24,390 nucleotides of DNA from CAUPWF01 sp964367905. Lineage in GTDB: Bacteria > Bacillota > Clostridia > Lachnospirales > Lachnospiraceae. Both the position numbers and the translations under genes were made by a program. The stretch is taken from positions 1 through 24,390 of the forward strand of contig CAYIZP010000044.1 in assembly GCA_964367905.1 (NCBI GenBank), written 5' to 3'. Each line of letters opens with the position of its first letter. Within the stretch, counting starts at the first letter, position 1. The notes under the pieces were generated by a model that was not told the DNA's origin, did no database searches, and worked only from the letters and a program-made list of their open reading frames with translations. Below, piece after piece: positions 13,312 to 21,730 of the stretch.

Positions 13312-15081
13312 GTGAAAAAATTATACAATCACGTAAAAACACAATTTAATTCAAATAAATTTTCTACTAAGCTTTTGATAAATTTCTTGTTAATTGCAAT
13401 TACCCCTTTAATCATCACCCTGATTATCTCTTTTTTTGTGTCTTATAATGCCATTTTTGCAAATTCTACGGCCGTATCTCACGAGATTACAGACTATGCA
13501 GCAAATGAAATCGATCGTGTACAGCTCATTGCTACGGAAATAGCGAAGAGTATGCTACAGTCTTCCGAGATTCAAATCGCTATGCGCTACGATTCTATGG
13601 ATCAAAGCACGCATTTAATTACACCATTCCATATTAACACGTCACTCAGCTTATTGCAAAGGAGTGCATCCTCTGAAATTGTAGACATTTATTGCATCAA
13701 TACCGATGATATTCTATATCAGTCCAACACCACTGCGCGCATTGTAGAAAACTTCTCTGATTCAGACTGGTTTCAGGAGATATTACATTCTGATGAACCC
13801 ATATGGTTTACCCCACATCGTAATTCCTACGTAACCGATCAGGATTACAACTCTCTGATTTCTTATGGTGTTCCTTATTATGATTACATTACTGGCGAGC
13901 CAAACGGAATCATTTTAATCGATATCAATGCAGATACGGTGTTTAATAACTTGAATCATATCGACTCCTTGCAGTCAAACCTATACTATGTGCTAGATGA
14001 AACAAACGAAATTCTATTTACCACAGATAAAAGTGATGTTATAATAGAGAATCCGACAGAACATTTTACAGCCTTAAGCCAATCTAATTTTTATTACTCT
14101 AATCCCTTAGAGAATAACTGGCAGGTTGTAGGCGTCATATCAAGTGGTGAGATTGCACAGAGCACATTTTATCAGTTGATTTGGGTATTTATTATCATGC
14201 TTGTACTTTCTATTTGTTTGGCAGTTTTCATTTCCATTCAACGCTCCAAGCAGATTTCCGAGCCGTTACACACACTGATTGAAAGTATGAACTCTTCTCA
14301 ATCAACGACAGATAATGACTCGCTATTGATTCCATCATCTACTGATGAAATCGTCACTTTATATAGAAGCTTTAACGTTATGATTGATAAGAACAATGCC
14401 TATATCGATCAAATCAAACAAGAACAAGCCGCTCTGCGAATTGCAAACTTCAAGGCATTGCAGGCTCAGATTAATCCACATTTTTTATATAATACACTCG
14501 ATACCATTACTTGGAATATTCGATTGCAAGAAAATGACAAGGCTGTGAGTTCTATTATGGCTCTGACTCGTTTCTTTCGCTCTTCCTTAAACAAAGGGGA
14601 GGATGTCGTATCGTTAGAGCGAGAATTTGAGCAGGTATCCTTATACCTAGAAATACAGATGTACCGATATGAAGATATGTTAAATTACACGATTGATTAT
14701 GACACAGCATTAAACCTAGAAACCATTCCAAAGCTTTCTCTGCAACCAATTGTAGAGAATGCCATCTATCACGGAATAAAAAACAAAGGTGAATTTGGCC
14801 ACATTCACATCGGCACCAAACTGTATGATGATTACTACATCATATTTATCAGAGACGATGGTCTCGGCATGACAAAAGAGCGACTAGCTGAAGTCGAGTC
14901 CGCATTAAATGACAACACCCCTTTGGTCACCAATACCTCTGGCGGATACGGAATTCATAGTGTGCACGAGCGCATCCGTATTTATTTTGGTGATGAATAT
15001 GGCTTGCACTTTCACAGCAAGCTAGGTGAGTATACAGAAATTGAAATCAAACTGCCTTACACCTCTAGGCAAGCTACTTAG
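13312..15081 (+). CDS. YesM-type sensor histidine kinase
   Basis: A 589-residue membrane kinase starting at GTG behind aaaggga. Layout: membrane segment about 20-46, an extracellular sensing domain about 47-280 with dCache-like features (LYYVLDETNEILFTT near 224-238), a second membrane segment about 284-308, a HAMP-like region to about 360, then a His_kinase domain with the phospho-acceptor His390 in INPHFLYN. The ATP-binding part follows with the N-box QPIVENAIYHGI (478-489), DDGLGM (515-520) and GGYGIHSVHERI (544-555). It should phosphorylate the regulator encoded 14 bp downstream. The divergent neighbour is a sugar-binding lipoprotein and the next operon a sugar ABC transporter, so a sugar signal is likely. 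Confidence 0.93.
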   Translation: MKKLYNHVKTQFNSNKFSTKLLINFLLIAITPLIITLIISFFVSYNAIFANSTAVSHEITDYAANEIDRVQLIATEIAKSMLQSSEIQIAMRYDSMDQSTHLITPFHINTSLSLLQRSASSEIVDIYCINTDDILYQSNTTARIVENFSDSDWFQEILHSDEPIWFTPHRNSYVTDQDYNSLISYGVPYYDYITGEPNGIILIDINADTVFNNLNHIDSLQSNLYYVLDETNEILFTTDKSDVIIENPTEHFTALSQSNFYYSNPLENNWQVVGVISSGEIAQSTFYQLIWVFIIMLVLSICLAVFISIQRSKQISEPLHTLIESMNSSQSTTDNDSLLIPSSTDEIVTLYRSFNVMIDKNNAYIDQIKQEQAALRIANFKALQAQINPHFLYNTLDTITWNIRLQENDKAVSSIMALTRFFRSSLNKGEDVVSLEREFEQVSLYLEIQMYRYEDMLNYTIDYDTALNLETIPKLSLQPIVENAIYHGIKNKGEFGHIHIGTKLYDDYYIIFIRDDGLGMTKERLAEVESALNDNTPLVTNTSGGYGIHSVHERIRIYFGDEYGLHFHSKLGEYTEIEIKLPYTSRQAT

Positions 15082-15095
15082 ATAGGAGAAACAAC

Positions 15096-16616
15096 ATGGT
15101 TAGAATCTTAATCGTAGACGACGAAGCAACAATCAGAAGAGGACTTGAGAATGCAGTCCCATGGAAGGAACATGGCTTTACCGTTGTCTATGCTGCAAAA
15201 AATGGAATTGATGCACTAGACTTCTTCCAAAACAATTATGCAGATATCGTCATCAGCGACATCATGATGCCGCGAATGACTGGTTTTGAATTACAGCAGA
15301 AAATTCAAGAAAAACATCCTTATATCCCATTTATTTTTGTCAGCGGATACGAGGACTTTCACTATGCAAAAACCGCATTAAAACAAGGTGCTTTTTCCTA
15401 TATATTGAAACCACTAGACATTGATGAGTTGCTGACAGAAGTAAAGAGGGCTTGCGTGCAAAATAATCTTCACCATACAAATGTCCCCTTAGAAAAAATC
15501 ATCGACCGAAACTTTTTCGGTTTAGATAAGCACTGGGATTTCACAAATTTCGAGCATATGCAGGAAGAGTGTGAACAAAATTATTTTTGTGTCATCAATG
15601 TACGCTGTCATCAAAATGACATGCGTTCTCAACTCTTTTTATTATCCTTTCAACAGAGAATTCAGCAAGAAATTCGCGCTTTTTTCTCAAGCAAGAATGT
15701 AGCGCTCATCGAATCTTCCTCCAGAGGTATCATTTTCTGCACCATGGATAAAAATACCGACATGCTAAAGTATACGATTCATCGATTTGTTGAAACACTA
15801 CACAACCAGCTAAACGACTATGCTTCCACCCCATTTGGCGTTTGGACAGGCGGGATTTACAAGGGAATTGATAAGCTCATTGACTCCTATGTAGAGTCGT
15901 TTGAGAATACGTCCTTTCGATTCATCAATCAATCGGAAATCTCCTCTACCGCCGATATCTTATCCTTTGATGTATTCAGTGAATTATTCCGTGTTGAAGA
16001 TGACATCATCACCTTATTACTAAAAGGACAAGTGCCCGAAGCAAAAGATTTGCTCATGAAACAAAAAGATGTGATTCGCACGCACAAATTGACTGGAGAT
16101 GACACTCGGCTATTTTTGAGGCATTTACTCTTCAAGTACTTGAATGCGATTCGAAGTACAAACCCAACACTCGAACTTCCAGCGGAAATTGAAAACTATG
16201 GGAATCTATCCACGTTCAACATCGATGAAATGTTTCAACGTTCCTGTGATTACTTAGACAACATCATACAACACACTAAACCGATTGCCATGACACAAAG
16301 CACTAAGACAATCCACCAAGTAAAGGACTATGTTGCTAACAATTACTCAGATCCTTATCTCTCACTCTCGAGTATCGCAAGCCACGTTGCTTTGAATGCC
16401 TCATATCTAAGCACAGAATTTGCAAAACATGAGAGTACCACATTATCAACATACATCACCAATGTTCGAATAGAGCGCGCAAAACATTTACTCGCCCACT
16501 CAGAACTTAAGATAACTGAAATTTCCACGCAAGTAGGTTATATCAATGCGACATATTTTAGCACCGCATTCAAGCGTGCAACAGGTGAAACTCCATCGGA
16601 GTTTCGAAAAAATTAA
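15096..16616 (+). CDS. YesN-type response regulator with AraC DNA-binding domain
   Basis: A 506-residue cytosolic transcription factor. The receiver domain (about 1-120) has the acidic pair D8/D9, phospho-acceptor Asp55 in VISDIMMPRMTGFE, and the conserved lysine in YILKPLDIDE. A central linker of about 270 residues is not recognised. The last 100 residues are a double helix-turn-helix AraC domain: VKDYVANNYSDPYLSLSSIA, NASYLSTEF, then IERAKHLLAHSELKITEIS, and GYINATYFSTAFKRATGETP, which is the family signature. Translation start behind ataggag, 14 bp after the kinase stop. It probably activates the divergent binding-protein gene and the ABC transporter promoter at 12079-12107. Confidence 0.95.
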   Translation: MVRILIVDDEATIRRGLENAVPWKEHGFTVVYAAKNGIDALDFFQNNYADIVISDIMMPRMTGFELQQKIQEKHPYIPFIFVSGYEDFHYAKTALKQGAFSYILKPLDIDELLTEVKRACVQNNLHHTNVPLEKIIDRNFFGLDKHWDFTNFEHMQEECEQNYFCVINVRCHQNDMRSQLFLLSFQQRIQQEIRAFFSSKNVALIESSSRGIIFCTMDKNTDMLKYTIHRFVETLHNQLNDYASTPFGVWTGGIYKGIDKLIDSYVESFENTSFRFINQSEISSTADILSFDVFSELFRVEDDIITLLLKGQVPEAKDLLMKQKDVIRTHKLTGDDTRLFLRHLLFKYLNAIRSTNPTLELPAEIENYGNLSTFNIDEMFQRSCDYLDNIIQHTKPIAMTQSTKTIHQVKDYVANNYSDPYLSLSSIASHVALNASYLSTEFAKHESTTLSTYITNVRIERAKHLLAHSELKITEISTQVGYINATYFSTAFKRATGETPSEFRKN

Positions 16617-16644
16617 TTCAAAATACTCTTGAAAGGTAATTCAT

Positions 16645-18219
16645 ATGACAACTATATTTTTAATCTTAGGATTTCTGATTGCTTTTTTAATTAATAATGT
16701 GATCTACTTCACCTATACTGAAAAAATCTTCGGTGTACAAGGAAACAAATATAAAGTGTGGGGATTTAGCCTCGTCAGTGGTATAGTAGGAACCGTTCTA
16801 CTGTATCTATTCGGCAGTATGTCTGCCCTAGGATATTCCATTATGTTGGTAGTCTTTCTACTCTCTATCATGGGATTTTTTAAGGAGCAACCACTCTTGT
16901 CCAAGTTAGCTTGTGTGTTTTCATTCAACTTGCACATCATGTGCTCTAGAGCGATTATCACATCTGTTGTATCTCTCGCGTCTGGTCGCACCATTTTAGA
17001 GTTGTCACAAAATATGACCACTTTTTGGACCCTCTTGATTTTAACTTCTTCATTTAGCGCAATGATGGTTTCACTAAGTCAACTAGGCATCAATGAAGAA
17101 TATACCAAAATTTTGACACAGCGCGATGAAAATTTAGTAATTTATGTTTTTTCAACTGCACTCGCAAATGTTTATATGATTTTTAATGGAAATGTCTATA
17201 TTCATGAGATTACATATGACTACCTCCCAATCCATCAATTAATTGCCGCCTTTAGTTGGTTATTCTCTACTTATCTGTCTATCGTTGCTCTCGTCATCCT
17301 AGATCGTGCCCGAGCAAGAAGAGAACAACTAGAGAAGGATGCTATATTCAAAACCGTCGTGGAAAATCGTTCTCTTGCAGTCATCACAATTAATTGTACA
17401 AAGGATGAAATTGTTAGCATGCTATCCCTAGGTATCGCACAGCCAATTCCCGAACCATGTTATAGCCTGTATTTAAAAACAGAACTCCCACACATAGTAG
17501 ATCCCGAGGAATTAGAAGAAATTCTAGAAAAGGAATCTACATCCAGCATCATAGATTCTTATCACAAAGGAATTAAAGAAACAAGTTATGAAGGAAAGAT
17601 TGAACTAGATGGGCACCCTCGCTGGATTCGTTCCACTACCACGTCCGCCCAAGACCTAACAACTGGAGATATCATGGCGGTCATAACTGTTACAGACGAT
17701 ATCCACGATGCTAAAATGAAAGAGCAAGAATTGCAAATCCTTGCTGAACGAGATCCACTCACGGGTCTACTAAATAAAAAAGCAATTGAATTGCACATTC
17801 AGAAACATCTAGACAAAAAAAGTTCTGGTGCTTTATTCATGATCGATTTAGATAACTTCAAAGGCATTAATGACAACTTTGGTCATTCATATGGAGATGA
17901 CGTATTACGAGAAATTTCAGAAAAAATTATTGCAAACTTCCGCTCTGAGGACTTCATTGGCCGCATCGGTGGTGATGAATTCATGGTACTTTTTCGGAAT
18001 ACCCCTGACACAACAAAACTCGCAAAAAAAGCGAATGCTCTCTGTGAAAGCATTCGCAAAGTATATTCGCATGATGGTGTCTCGATTGAAGTCTCAGCAA
18101 GTATTGGAATCACCGTGATCACCGATGAACACAAAACCTTCCAAACATTATATCACCAAGCCGACTTAGCGATGTACGCTTGTAAGAAAGAAACCAAGAA
18201 CGGGTTTAGATTTTTCTAA
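16645..18219 (+). CDS. Membrane diguanylate cyclase (GGDEF) with intact I-site
   Basis: 524 residues. The N-terminal 225 residues form about seven membrane helices, a sensing module I do not recognise by name. A soluble stretch of about 235-355 resembles a degenerate PAS domain (WIRSTTTSAQDLTTGDIMAVITVTDD at its end, typical of a PAS-PAC tail). The GGDEF domain follows: DPLTGLLNK (370-378), metal-binding DLDNFKGINDNFGH (401-414), and active-site GGDEF (442-446). RSED (433-436), exactly five residues before it, matches the RxxD inhibitory site, so feedback inhibition by c-di-GMP is expected. It makes c-di-GMP from GTP at the membrane. It starts 28 bp after the response regulator gene and appears cotranscribed, linking the sugar-sensing system to c-di-GMP. 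Confidence 0.93.
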   Translation: MTTIFLILGFLIAFLINNVIYFTYTEKIFGVQGNKYKVWGFSLVSGIVGTVLLYLFGSMSALGYSIMLVVFLLSIMGFFKEQPLLSKLACVFSFNLHIMCSRAIITSVVSLASGRTILELSQNMTTFWTLLILTSSFSAMMVSLSQLGINEEYTKILTQRDENLVIYVFSTALANVYMIFNGNVYIHEITYDYLPIHQLIAAFSWLFSTYLSIVALVILDRARARREQLEKDAIFKTVVENRSLAVITINCTKDEIVSMLSLGIAQPIPEPCYSLYLKTELPHIVDPEELEEILEKESTSSIIDSYHKGIKETSYEGKIELDGHPRWIRSTTTSAQDLTTGDIMAVITVTDDIHDAKMKEQELQILAERDPLTGLLNKKAIELHIQKHLDKKSSGALFMIDLDNFKGINDNFGHSYGDDVLREISEKIIANFRSEDFIGRIGGDEFMVLFRNTPDTTKLAKKANALCESIRKVYSHDGVSIEVSASIGITVITDEHKTFQTLYHQADLAMYACKKETKNGFRFF

Positions 18220-18221
18220 TT

Positions 18222-18274
18222 AAAGGGGACAGCGGAGAGATGAAGCAATGTTTCATCCTACCACTGTCCCCTTA
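18222..18274. terminator. Hairpin between convergent cyclase and ispD genes
   Basis: aaggggacag near 18223-18232 pairs with ctgtcccctt at 18264-18273; inside, gatgaa and ttcatc pair around 18238-18257. The right arm lies in the last codons of ispD (stop at 18258-18260), so the stem overlaps coding sequence. It can serve both converging transcripts, although no good T-run follows on either strand. Confidence 0.55.
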
Positions 18275-18932
18275 AGTCGTCGGGGGTAGTTATTTTTATG
18301 TTGCGGTAGTCTGCCATATATATTTTCACTCTATGATTCGTATATGCTTCAACTACCATCGCATCATCTGTTACTCCCACTGGATCTTTCATCATCATAT
18401 TCTCATACGCTTGCAAAATAAGCCCTGTACGAAATATCTGAGGTGTCTGGATATTCCAAACTCTTTCACGATTTGGCGTATCTACCACATAATTTTCTTC
18501 ATCTAAAATCTTTACAGTATCCTTAGAAGGTACTCCAGCCACTGCACTTCCATATTGTTTTGCACAGTCTAAGCCCTCTACTATGATTTTCTCATTTAAC
18601 ATCGGGCGTGCTCCATCTTGTACTAGCACGAAGTCGCAGTCCGCCTCTACATATTGGAGTCCATTCCATACCGAATGGTATCGCTCTGCTCCACCACCTA
18701 CAATATGTTTCACCTTATCCAACCCATACACTTCAATAATTTCTCTTCTACAATAATCAATATCCTCACTAGACGTAACTAGAATAATTTCTTCTACTTC
18801 TTTCGAATCTTGTAACGCCTTAAGTGAATAATATAGAATCGGCTTCCCTTTTAATAACATATACTGTTTTTTAATATCGGATCCCATTCGCTTCCCACTA
18901 CCTGCCGCTACAACAATCGCTGTTGATTTCAT
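18258..18932 (-). CDS. ispD: 2-C-methyl-D-erythritol 4-phosphate cytidylyltransferase
   Basis: A 224-residue enzyme of the non-mevalonate isoprenoid pathway, joining CTP and methylerythritol phosphate to CDP-methylerythritol. Marks in order: the nucleotide loop VVAAGSGKRMG (7-17) with KKQY after it, VLVQDGARPM near 102-111, VPSKDTVK, the TPQIF segment, VTDDAMVVEA near 185-194, and IKITTPDDL near the end. Normal length for the family. The start is the ATG at 18932 behind ggggagg. Last gene of the tsaE-ispD operon, 15 bp behind tsaD; its 3' end is inside the hairpin shared with the convergent cyclase gene. Confidence 0.95.
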   Translation of the reverse strand: MKSTAIVVAAGSGKRMGSDIKKQYMLLKGKPILYYSLKALQDSKEVEEIILVTSSEDIDYCRREIIEVYGLDKVKHIVGGGAERYHSVWNGLQYVEADCDFVLVQDGARPMLNEKIIVEGLDCAKQYGSAVAGVPSKDTVKILDEENYVVDTPNRERVWNIQTPQIFRTGLILQAYENMMMKDPVGVTDDAMVVEAYTNHRVKIYMADYRNIKITTPDDLRGQW

Positions 18933-18947
18933 CTACTACCTCCCCAC

Positions 18948-19982
18948 TTATCTCTGACCAATCTTCAAGTTTGGCACTGCATTTAAATCCCAACCATGAG
19001 TATTTCCCTTCAAATACTCATAGTACGCTGCAGCACCAATCATAGCTGCATTGTCAGTACATAGAATTGACGTCGGATGATAGAACTTCACTTCTGCCTC
19101 CACACAAGCCTGCTCAAGCGACGCCCTCAAGCTACTGTTTGCCGCCACTCCACCTGCAATGACCAGTTTGTCTAGCCCACATTCTAAGGTGGCCGCTACA
19201 CTTTTCTCCGTAAGCACATCCACCACTGCCTTTTGAAATGATGCTGCCACATCCGCTTGCACATATTCCGTCCCCTTCATTTGGCAACCATTGATATAAT
19301 TTAACACTGCTGATTTCACTCCACTAAAGCTGAAATCATATGGCGCATTTTCAACCTTTGCCTTTGGAAATGCAATGGCTTCTGCATTACCATTCTTTGA
19401 GATTTCATCAATCTTCGGACCACCAGGATATCCCAATCCAATTGCGCGCGCCACCTTATCAAAAGCTTCACCTGCCGCATCGTCCCTTGTTCTTCCTATG
19501 ATTTCATACGCTCCATAGTCACCAACTCGAACCAAATGTGTGTGTCCTCCCGAAACAATCAAACACATAAATGGAGGTTTTAATTCTGAATGTGCGATAT
19601 AATTTGCCGAAACATGCCCTTCAATATGATGAACACCGACTAAAGGCAATCCTTTCGCAAATGCAATGGCTTTCGCCTCTGCCACTCCTACTAACAACGC
19701 GCCAACCAAACCTGGTCCATAGGTTACAGCTATAGCATCAATCTGATCCAAAGTAAGTTCTGCCTCTGCCAATGCCTCTTCTATCACCTGATTTATCTTC
19801 TCTATATGTTTCCTAGATGCAATCTCTGGCACAACCCCACCATAAACCTTATGCACCTCTATTTGAGAGGAAATCACATTCGATAATACAGTGCGTCCAT
19901 TTTTCACTACCGCTGCTGCTGTCTCGTCACATGAACTCTCAATTGCAAGAATAATGACATCCTTTGAATGATTCCTTTCCAT
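18948..19982 (-). CDS. tsaD: tRNA N6-adenosine threonylcarbamoyltransferase TsaD
   Basis: A 344-residue Kae1/Qri7 family protein that transfers threonylcarbamoyl from TC-AMP to A37 of ANN-reading tRNAs. The ASKHA fold starts at ILAIESSCDETAAAVV. The metal-binding pair is H119 and H123 in VHHIEGH. IVSGGHTHL (142-150) and the C-terminal CTDNAAMIGAAA are diagnostic. Full length. The start ATG is preceded by gaggtga. It is in the same operon as tsaE and tsaB, whose products form the complex with it; tsaC is not in this window. Gap of 14 bp to rnz upstream. Confidence 0.97.
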   Translation of the reverse strand: MERNHSKDVIILAIESSCDETAAAVVKNGRTVLSNVISSQIEVHKVYGGVVPEIASRKHIEKINQVIEEALAEAELTLDQIDAIAVTYGPGLVGALLVGVAEAKAIAFAKGLPLVGVHHIEGHVSANYIAHSELKPPFMCLIVSGGHTHLVRVGDYGAYEIIGRTRDDAAGEAFDKVARAIGLGYPGGPKIDEISKNGNAEAIAFPKAKVENAPYDFSFSGVKSAVLNYINGCQMKGTEYVQADVAASFQKAVVDVLTEKSVAATLECGLDKLVIAGGVAANSSLRASLEQACVEAEVKFYHPTSILCTDNAAMIGAAAYYEYLKGNTHGWDLNAVPNLKIGQR

Positions 19983-19996
19983 CTATCTCTCACCTC

Positions 19997-20911
19997 TTAT
20001 TTCTCTTCTTCAAAATCCAACTCTTTTGTAAACCCATCTTTTGCCGCCTTGGCACGTGAGAATATCTTCCTCACATCTCCCATATACTCCTCTGGCCACG
20101 TTAATGATGGACTATAGTGCGTCAACCACAGTTCTTTGACCTTGGCTTCCTTCGCCAACTTTGCCGCCTCATAGAAGGTCATGTGCTTATACTCTCTTGC
20201 TTTTGCCGCCTTATCCTTCTCTCCATACATCCCCTCACAGACGAACAAATCGGAATCCTTTGCATTCTCTTTGATGGATTCTGTTGGACGTGTATCCGTA
20301 GTATAGGTAACCTTGAGCCCCTTTCGCTGAGCTCCCATCACCATATCTGGTGTAAATGTTTGTCCATCCCATTCTACCATCTCTCCTTTTTGCAAAACGC
20401 TCCACTTCTGGACAGGTATCCCTAGCTCTTTTGCTTGTACCGGATTAAACTTCCCTGCGCGATCAATCTCTATGGTATATCCATAGCATAGGATATTGTG
20501 ATTCACCTTAAACGCCTTCAATCGATAACCATTGATCTCAAAGATTTGTTCATTTCCATTTATTTCCTTGTAGATTATGTCAAAAGGAAGCTCCGGTGCA
20601 ATTACCCGAAGCGCGCTCACTACTCTCTCTAATCCTTTTGGTCCAATCAATGTCAATGGTTCTCTTCGATCCGCATTTCCCATGGTTAATAGAAGACCTG
20701 GTAATCCACTGATATGATCACCGTGATAATGGGTGAAACAAATTGTATCAATCGGCTTAAAACTCCACCCTTTTTCCTTTAGGGCGATTTGTGTCCCTTC
20801 CCCACAATCGATTAACACACTGCTTCCGTTATATCGAAGCATCAGCGAAGTCAACCAACGATATGGTAGAGGCATCATCCCACCTGTACCCAACAAACAA
20901 ACATCTAACAT
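19997..20911 (-). CDS. rnz: Ribonuclease Z (tRNA 3' endonuclease)
   Basis: A 304-residue metallo-beta-lactamase fold nuclease that cuts 3' trailers from tRNA precursors. The zinc motif is THYHGDHISGL with H61, H63, D65 and H66. Other ligands are probably in VNHNILCYGY (near 135), TTDTRPTE (near 218) and LTHYSPS (near 265), and a KHMTFYEAAKLA segment fits the family. The N-terminus reads GTGGMMPLPYRWLTS instead of the more common GTSAG form, a variant I associate with Clostridia. The start ATG follows aaaggaatgg at slightly long spacing. It stands between the small four-cysteine protein and tsaD, 14 bp from the latter, so tRNA processing and modification are transcribed together. Confidence 0.9.
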   Translation of the reverse strand: MLDVCLLGTGGMMPLPYRWLTSLMLRYNGSSVLIDCGEGTQIALKEKGWSFKPIDTICFTHYHGDHISGLPGLLLTMGNADRREPLTLIGPKGLERVVSALRVIAPELPFDIIYKEINGNEQIFEINGYRLKAFKVNHNILCYGYTIEIDRAGKFNPVQAKELGIPVQKWSVLQKGEMVEWDGQTFTPDMVMGAQRKGLKVTYTTDTRPTESIKENAKDSDLFVCEGMYGEKDKAAKAREYKHMTFYEAAKLAKEAKVKELWLTHYSPSLTWPEEYMGDVRKIFSRAKAAKDGFTKELDFEEEK

Positions 20912-20955
20912 CTAAAAACCATTCCTTTCTCGCCAAATCGTGCAAAAAATTATTC

Positions 20956-21192
20956 TTACACGATTTCCGCAGCCAACTCAAATCCGGCTATAAATCTATC
21001 ATAACAAGATTCACACAAGTCAAATCGATGTATTTCTCCATCTTTATCTGAGAAATACCCCCACTTCTTCTCTATAGAGACTACCCCCTCTTGTGCAACT
21101 CCATCAATCACTTTTATCTCTTTTTTACATTGATTACAAACAATGCGTTCCACCTTCATGTCCTCTTGCATTTTCAAACAATATTTTTTCAA
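20956..21192 (-). CDS. Small four-cysteine (zinc-ribbon-like) protein
   Basis: 78 residues, with CNQC and CESC pairs about 45 residues apart, the spacing of a small zinc-binding knuckle. Between them lie KKEIKVIDG, VEKKWGY-like IEKKWGYFSDKDG and HRFDL. The best ribosome site, aaggagg at 21201-21207, is eight bases before a TTG at 21192, so a TTG start is chosen. ATGs at 21171 and 21159 are 29 or more bases from it, but would give the core that looks conserved. It is encoded between rimI and rnz with the tRNA genes. No function is known to me; the position suggests a role near tRNA or ribosome modification. Confidence 0.75.
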   Translation of the reverse strand: MKKYCLKMQEDMKVERIVCNQCKKEIKVIDGVAQEGVVSIEKKWGYFSDKDGEIHRFDLCESCYDRFIAGFELAAEIV

Positions 21193-21259
21193 AAAAAATG
21201 CCTCCTTTTTGCCTCACTGCATCATCATCCTACGGCATTTATTATAACGACATTTTTCG

Positions 21260-21730
21260 TCAAATACTAGTGGAAATATCTAGTTTCTTTTCCATAATTA
21301 TCGCATGCTCAACCGGCTGGTCGTAGTAATTTTTCCGCATGCCAATCTCAACAAAACCTAAACCTTGATACAAAAATCTAGCTGGATTGTTCCCTTCACG
21401 CACTTCAAGGAAGGCTCTCCGAACCCCTACTTGTTGCGTTCGCTGAAACCCTTCCTCTAATAACATATTTGCCAAACCTTTTCTTCTATGTTTTGGAGAA
21501 ACTGCCAGATTCGCAACCTCCATCTCATCGCCTGAGACATACAGGATTAGATATGCGCAAATCTCCTCTACATCTTCCGCCCTTAACTCTGACACCACAA
21601 CCAACATCAGTACATGCGGCTGGCGAAACGACTCTCTCAAGCTAGATTCACTCCAATAATCTGTGAATATTTCTCTTTCCTGCTTCGCAATCTGTTCTAT
21701 ATCACTCAAGATTACTTCTCTAATTCTCAT
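21260..21730 (-). CDS. rimI: Ribosomal protein bS18 alanine N-acetyltransferase (GNAT family)
   Basis: A 156-residue GNAT acetyltransferase. Marks: an N-terminal IREVILSDIEQIAKQEREIF, VANLAVSPKHRRKGLANMLL holding the acetyl-CoA loop, and EVREGNNPARFLYQGLGF. The ATGA overlap with the tsaB stop (21727-21730) couples their translation, a very common arrangement for rimI and the main support for this name against other GNAT enzymes. It is followed after 67 bp by the small four-cysteine gene. Confidence 0.9.
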   Translation of the reverse strand: MRIREVILSDIEQIAKQEREIFTDYWSESSLRESFRQPHVLMLVVVSELRAEDVEEICAYLILYVSGDEMEVANLAVSPKHRRKGLANMLLEEGFQRTQQVGVRRAFLEVREGNNPARFLYQGLGFVEIGMRKNYYDQPVEHAIIMEKKLDISTSI

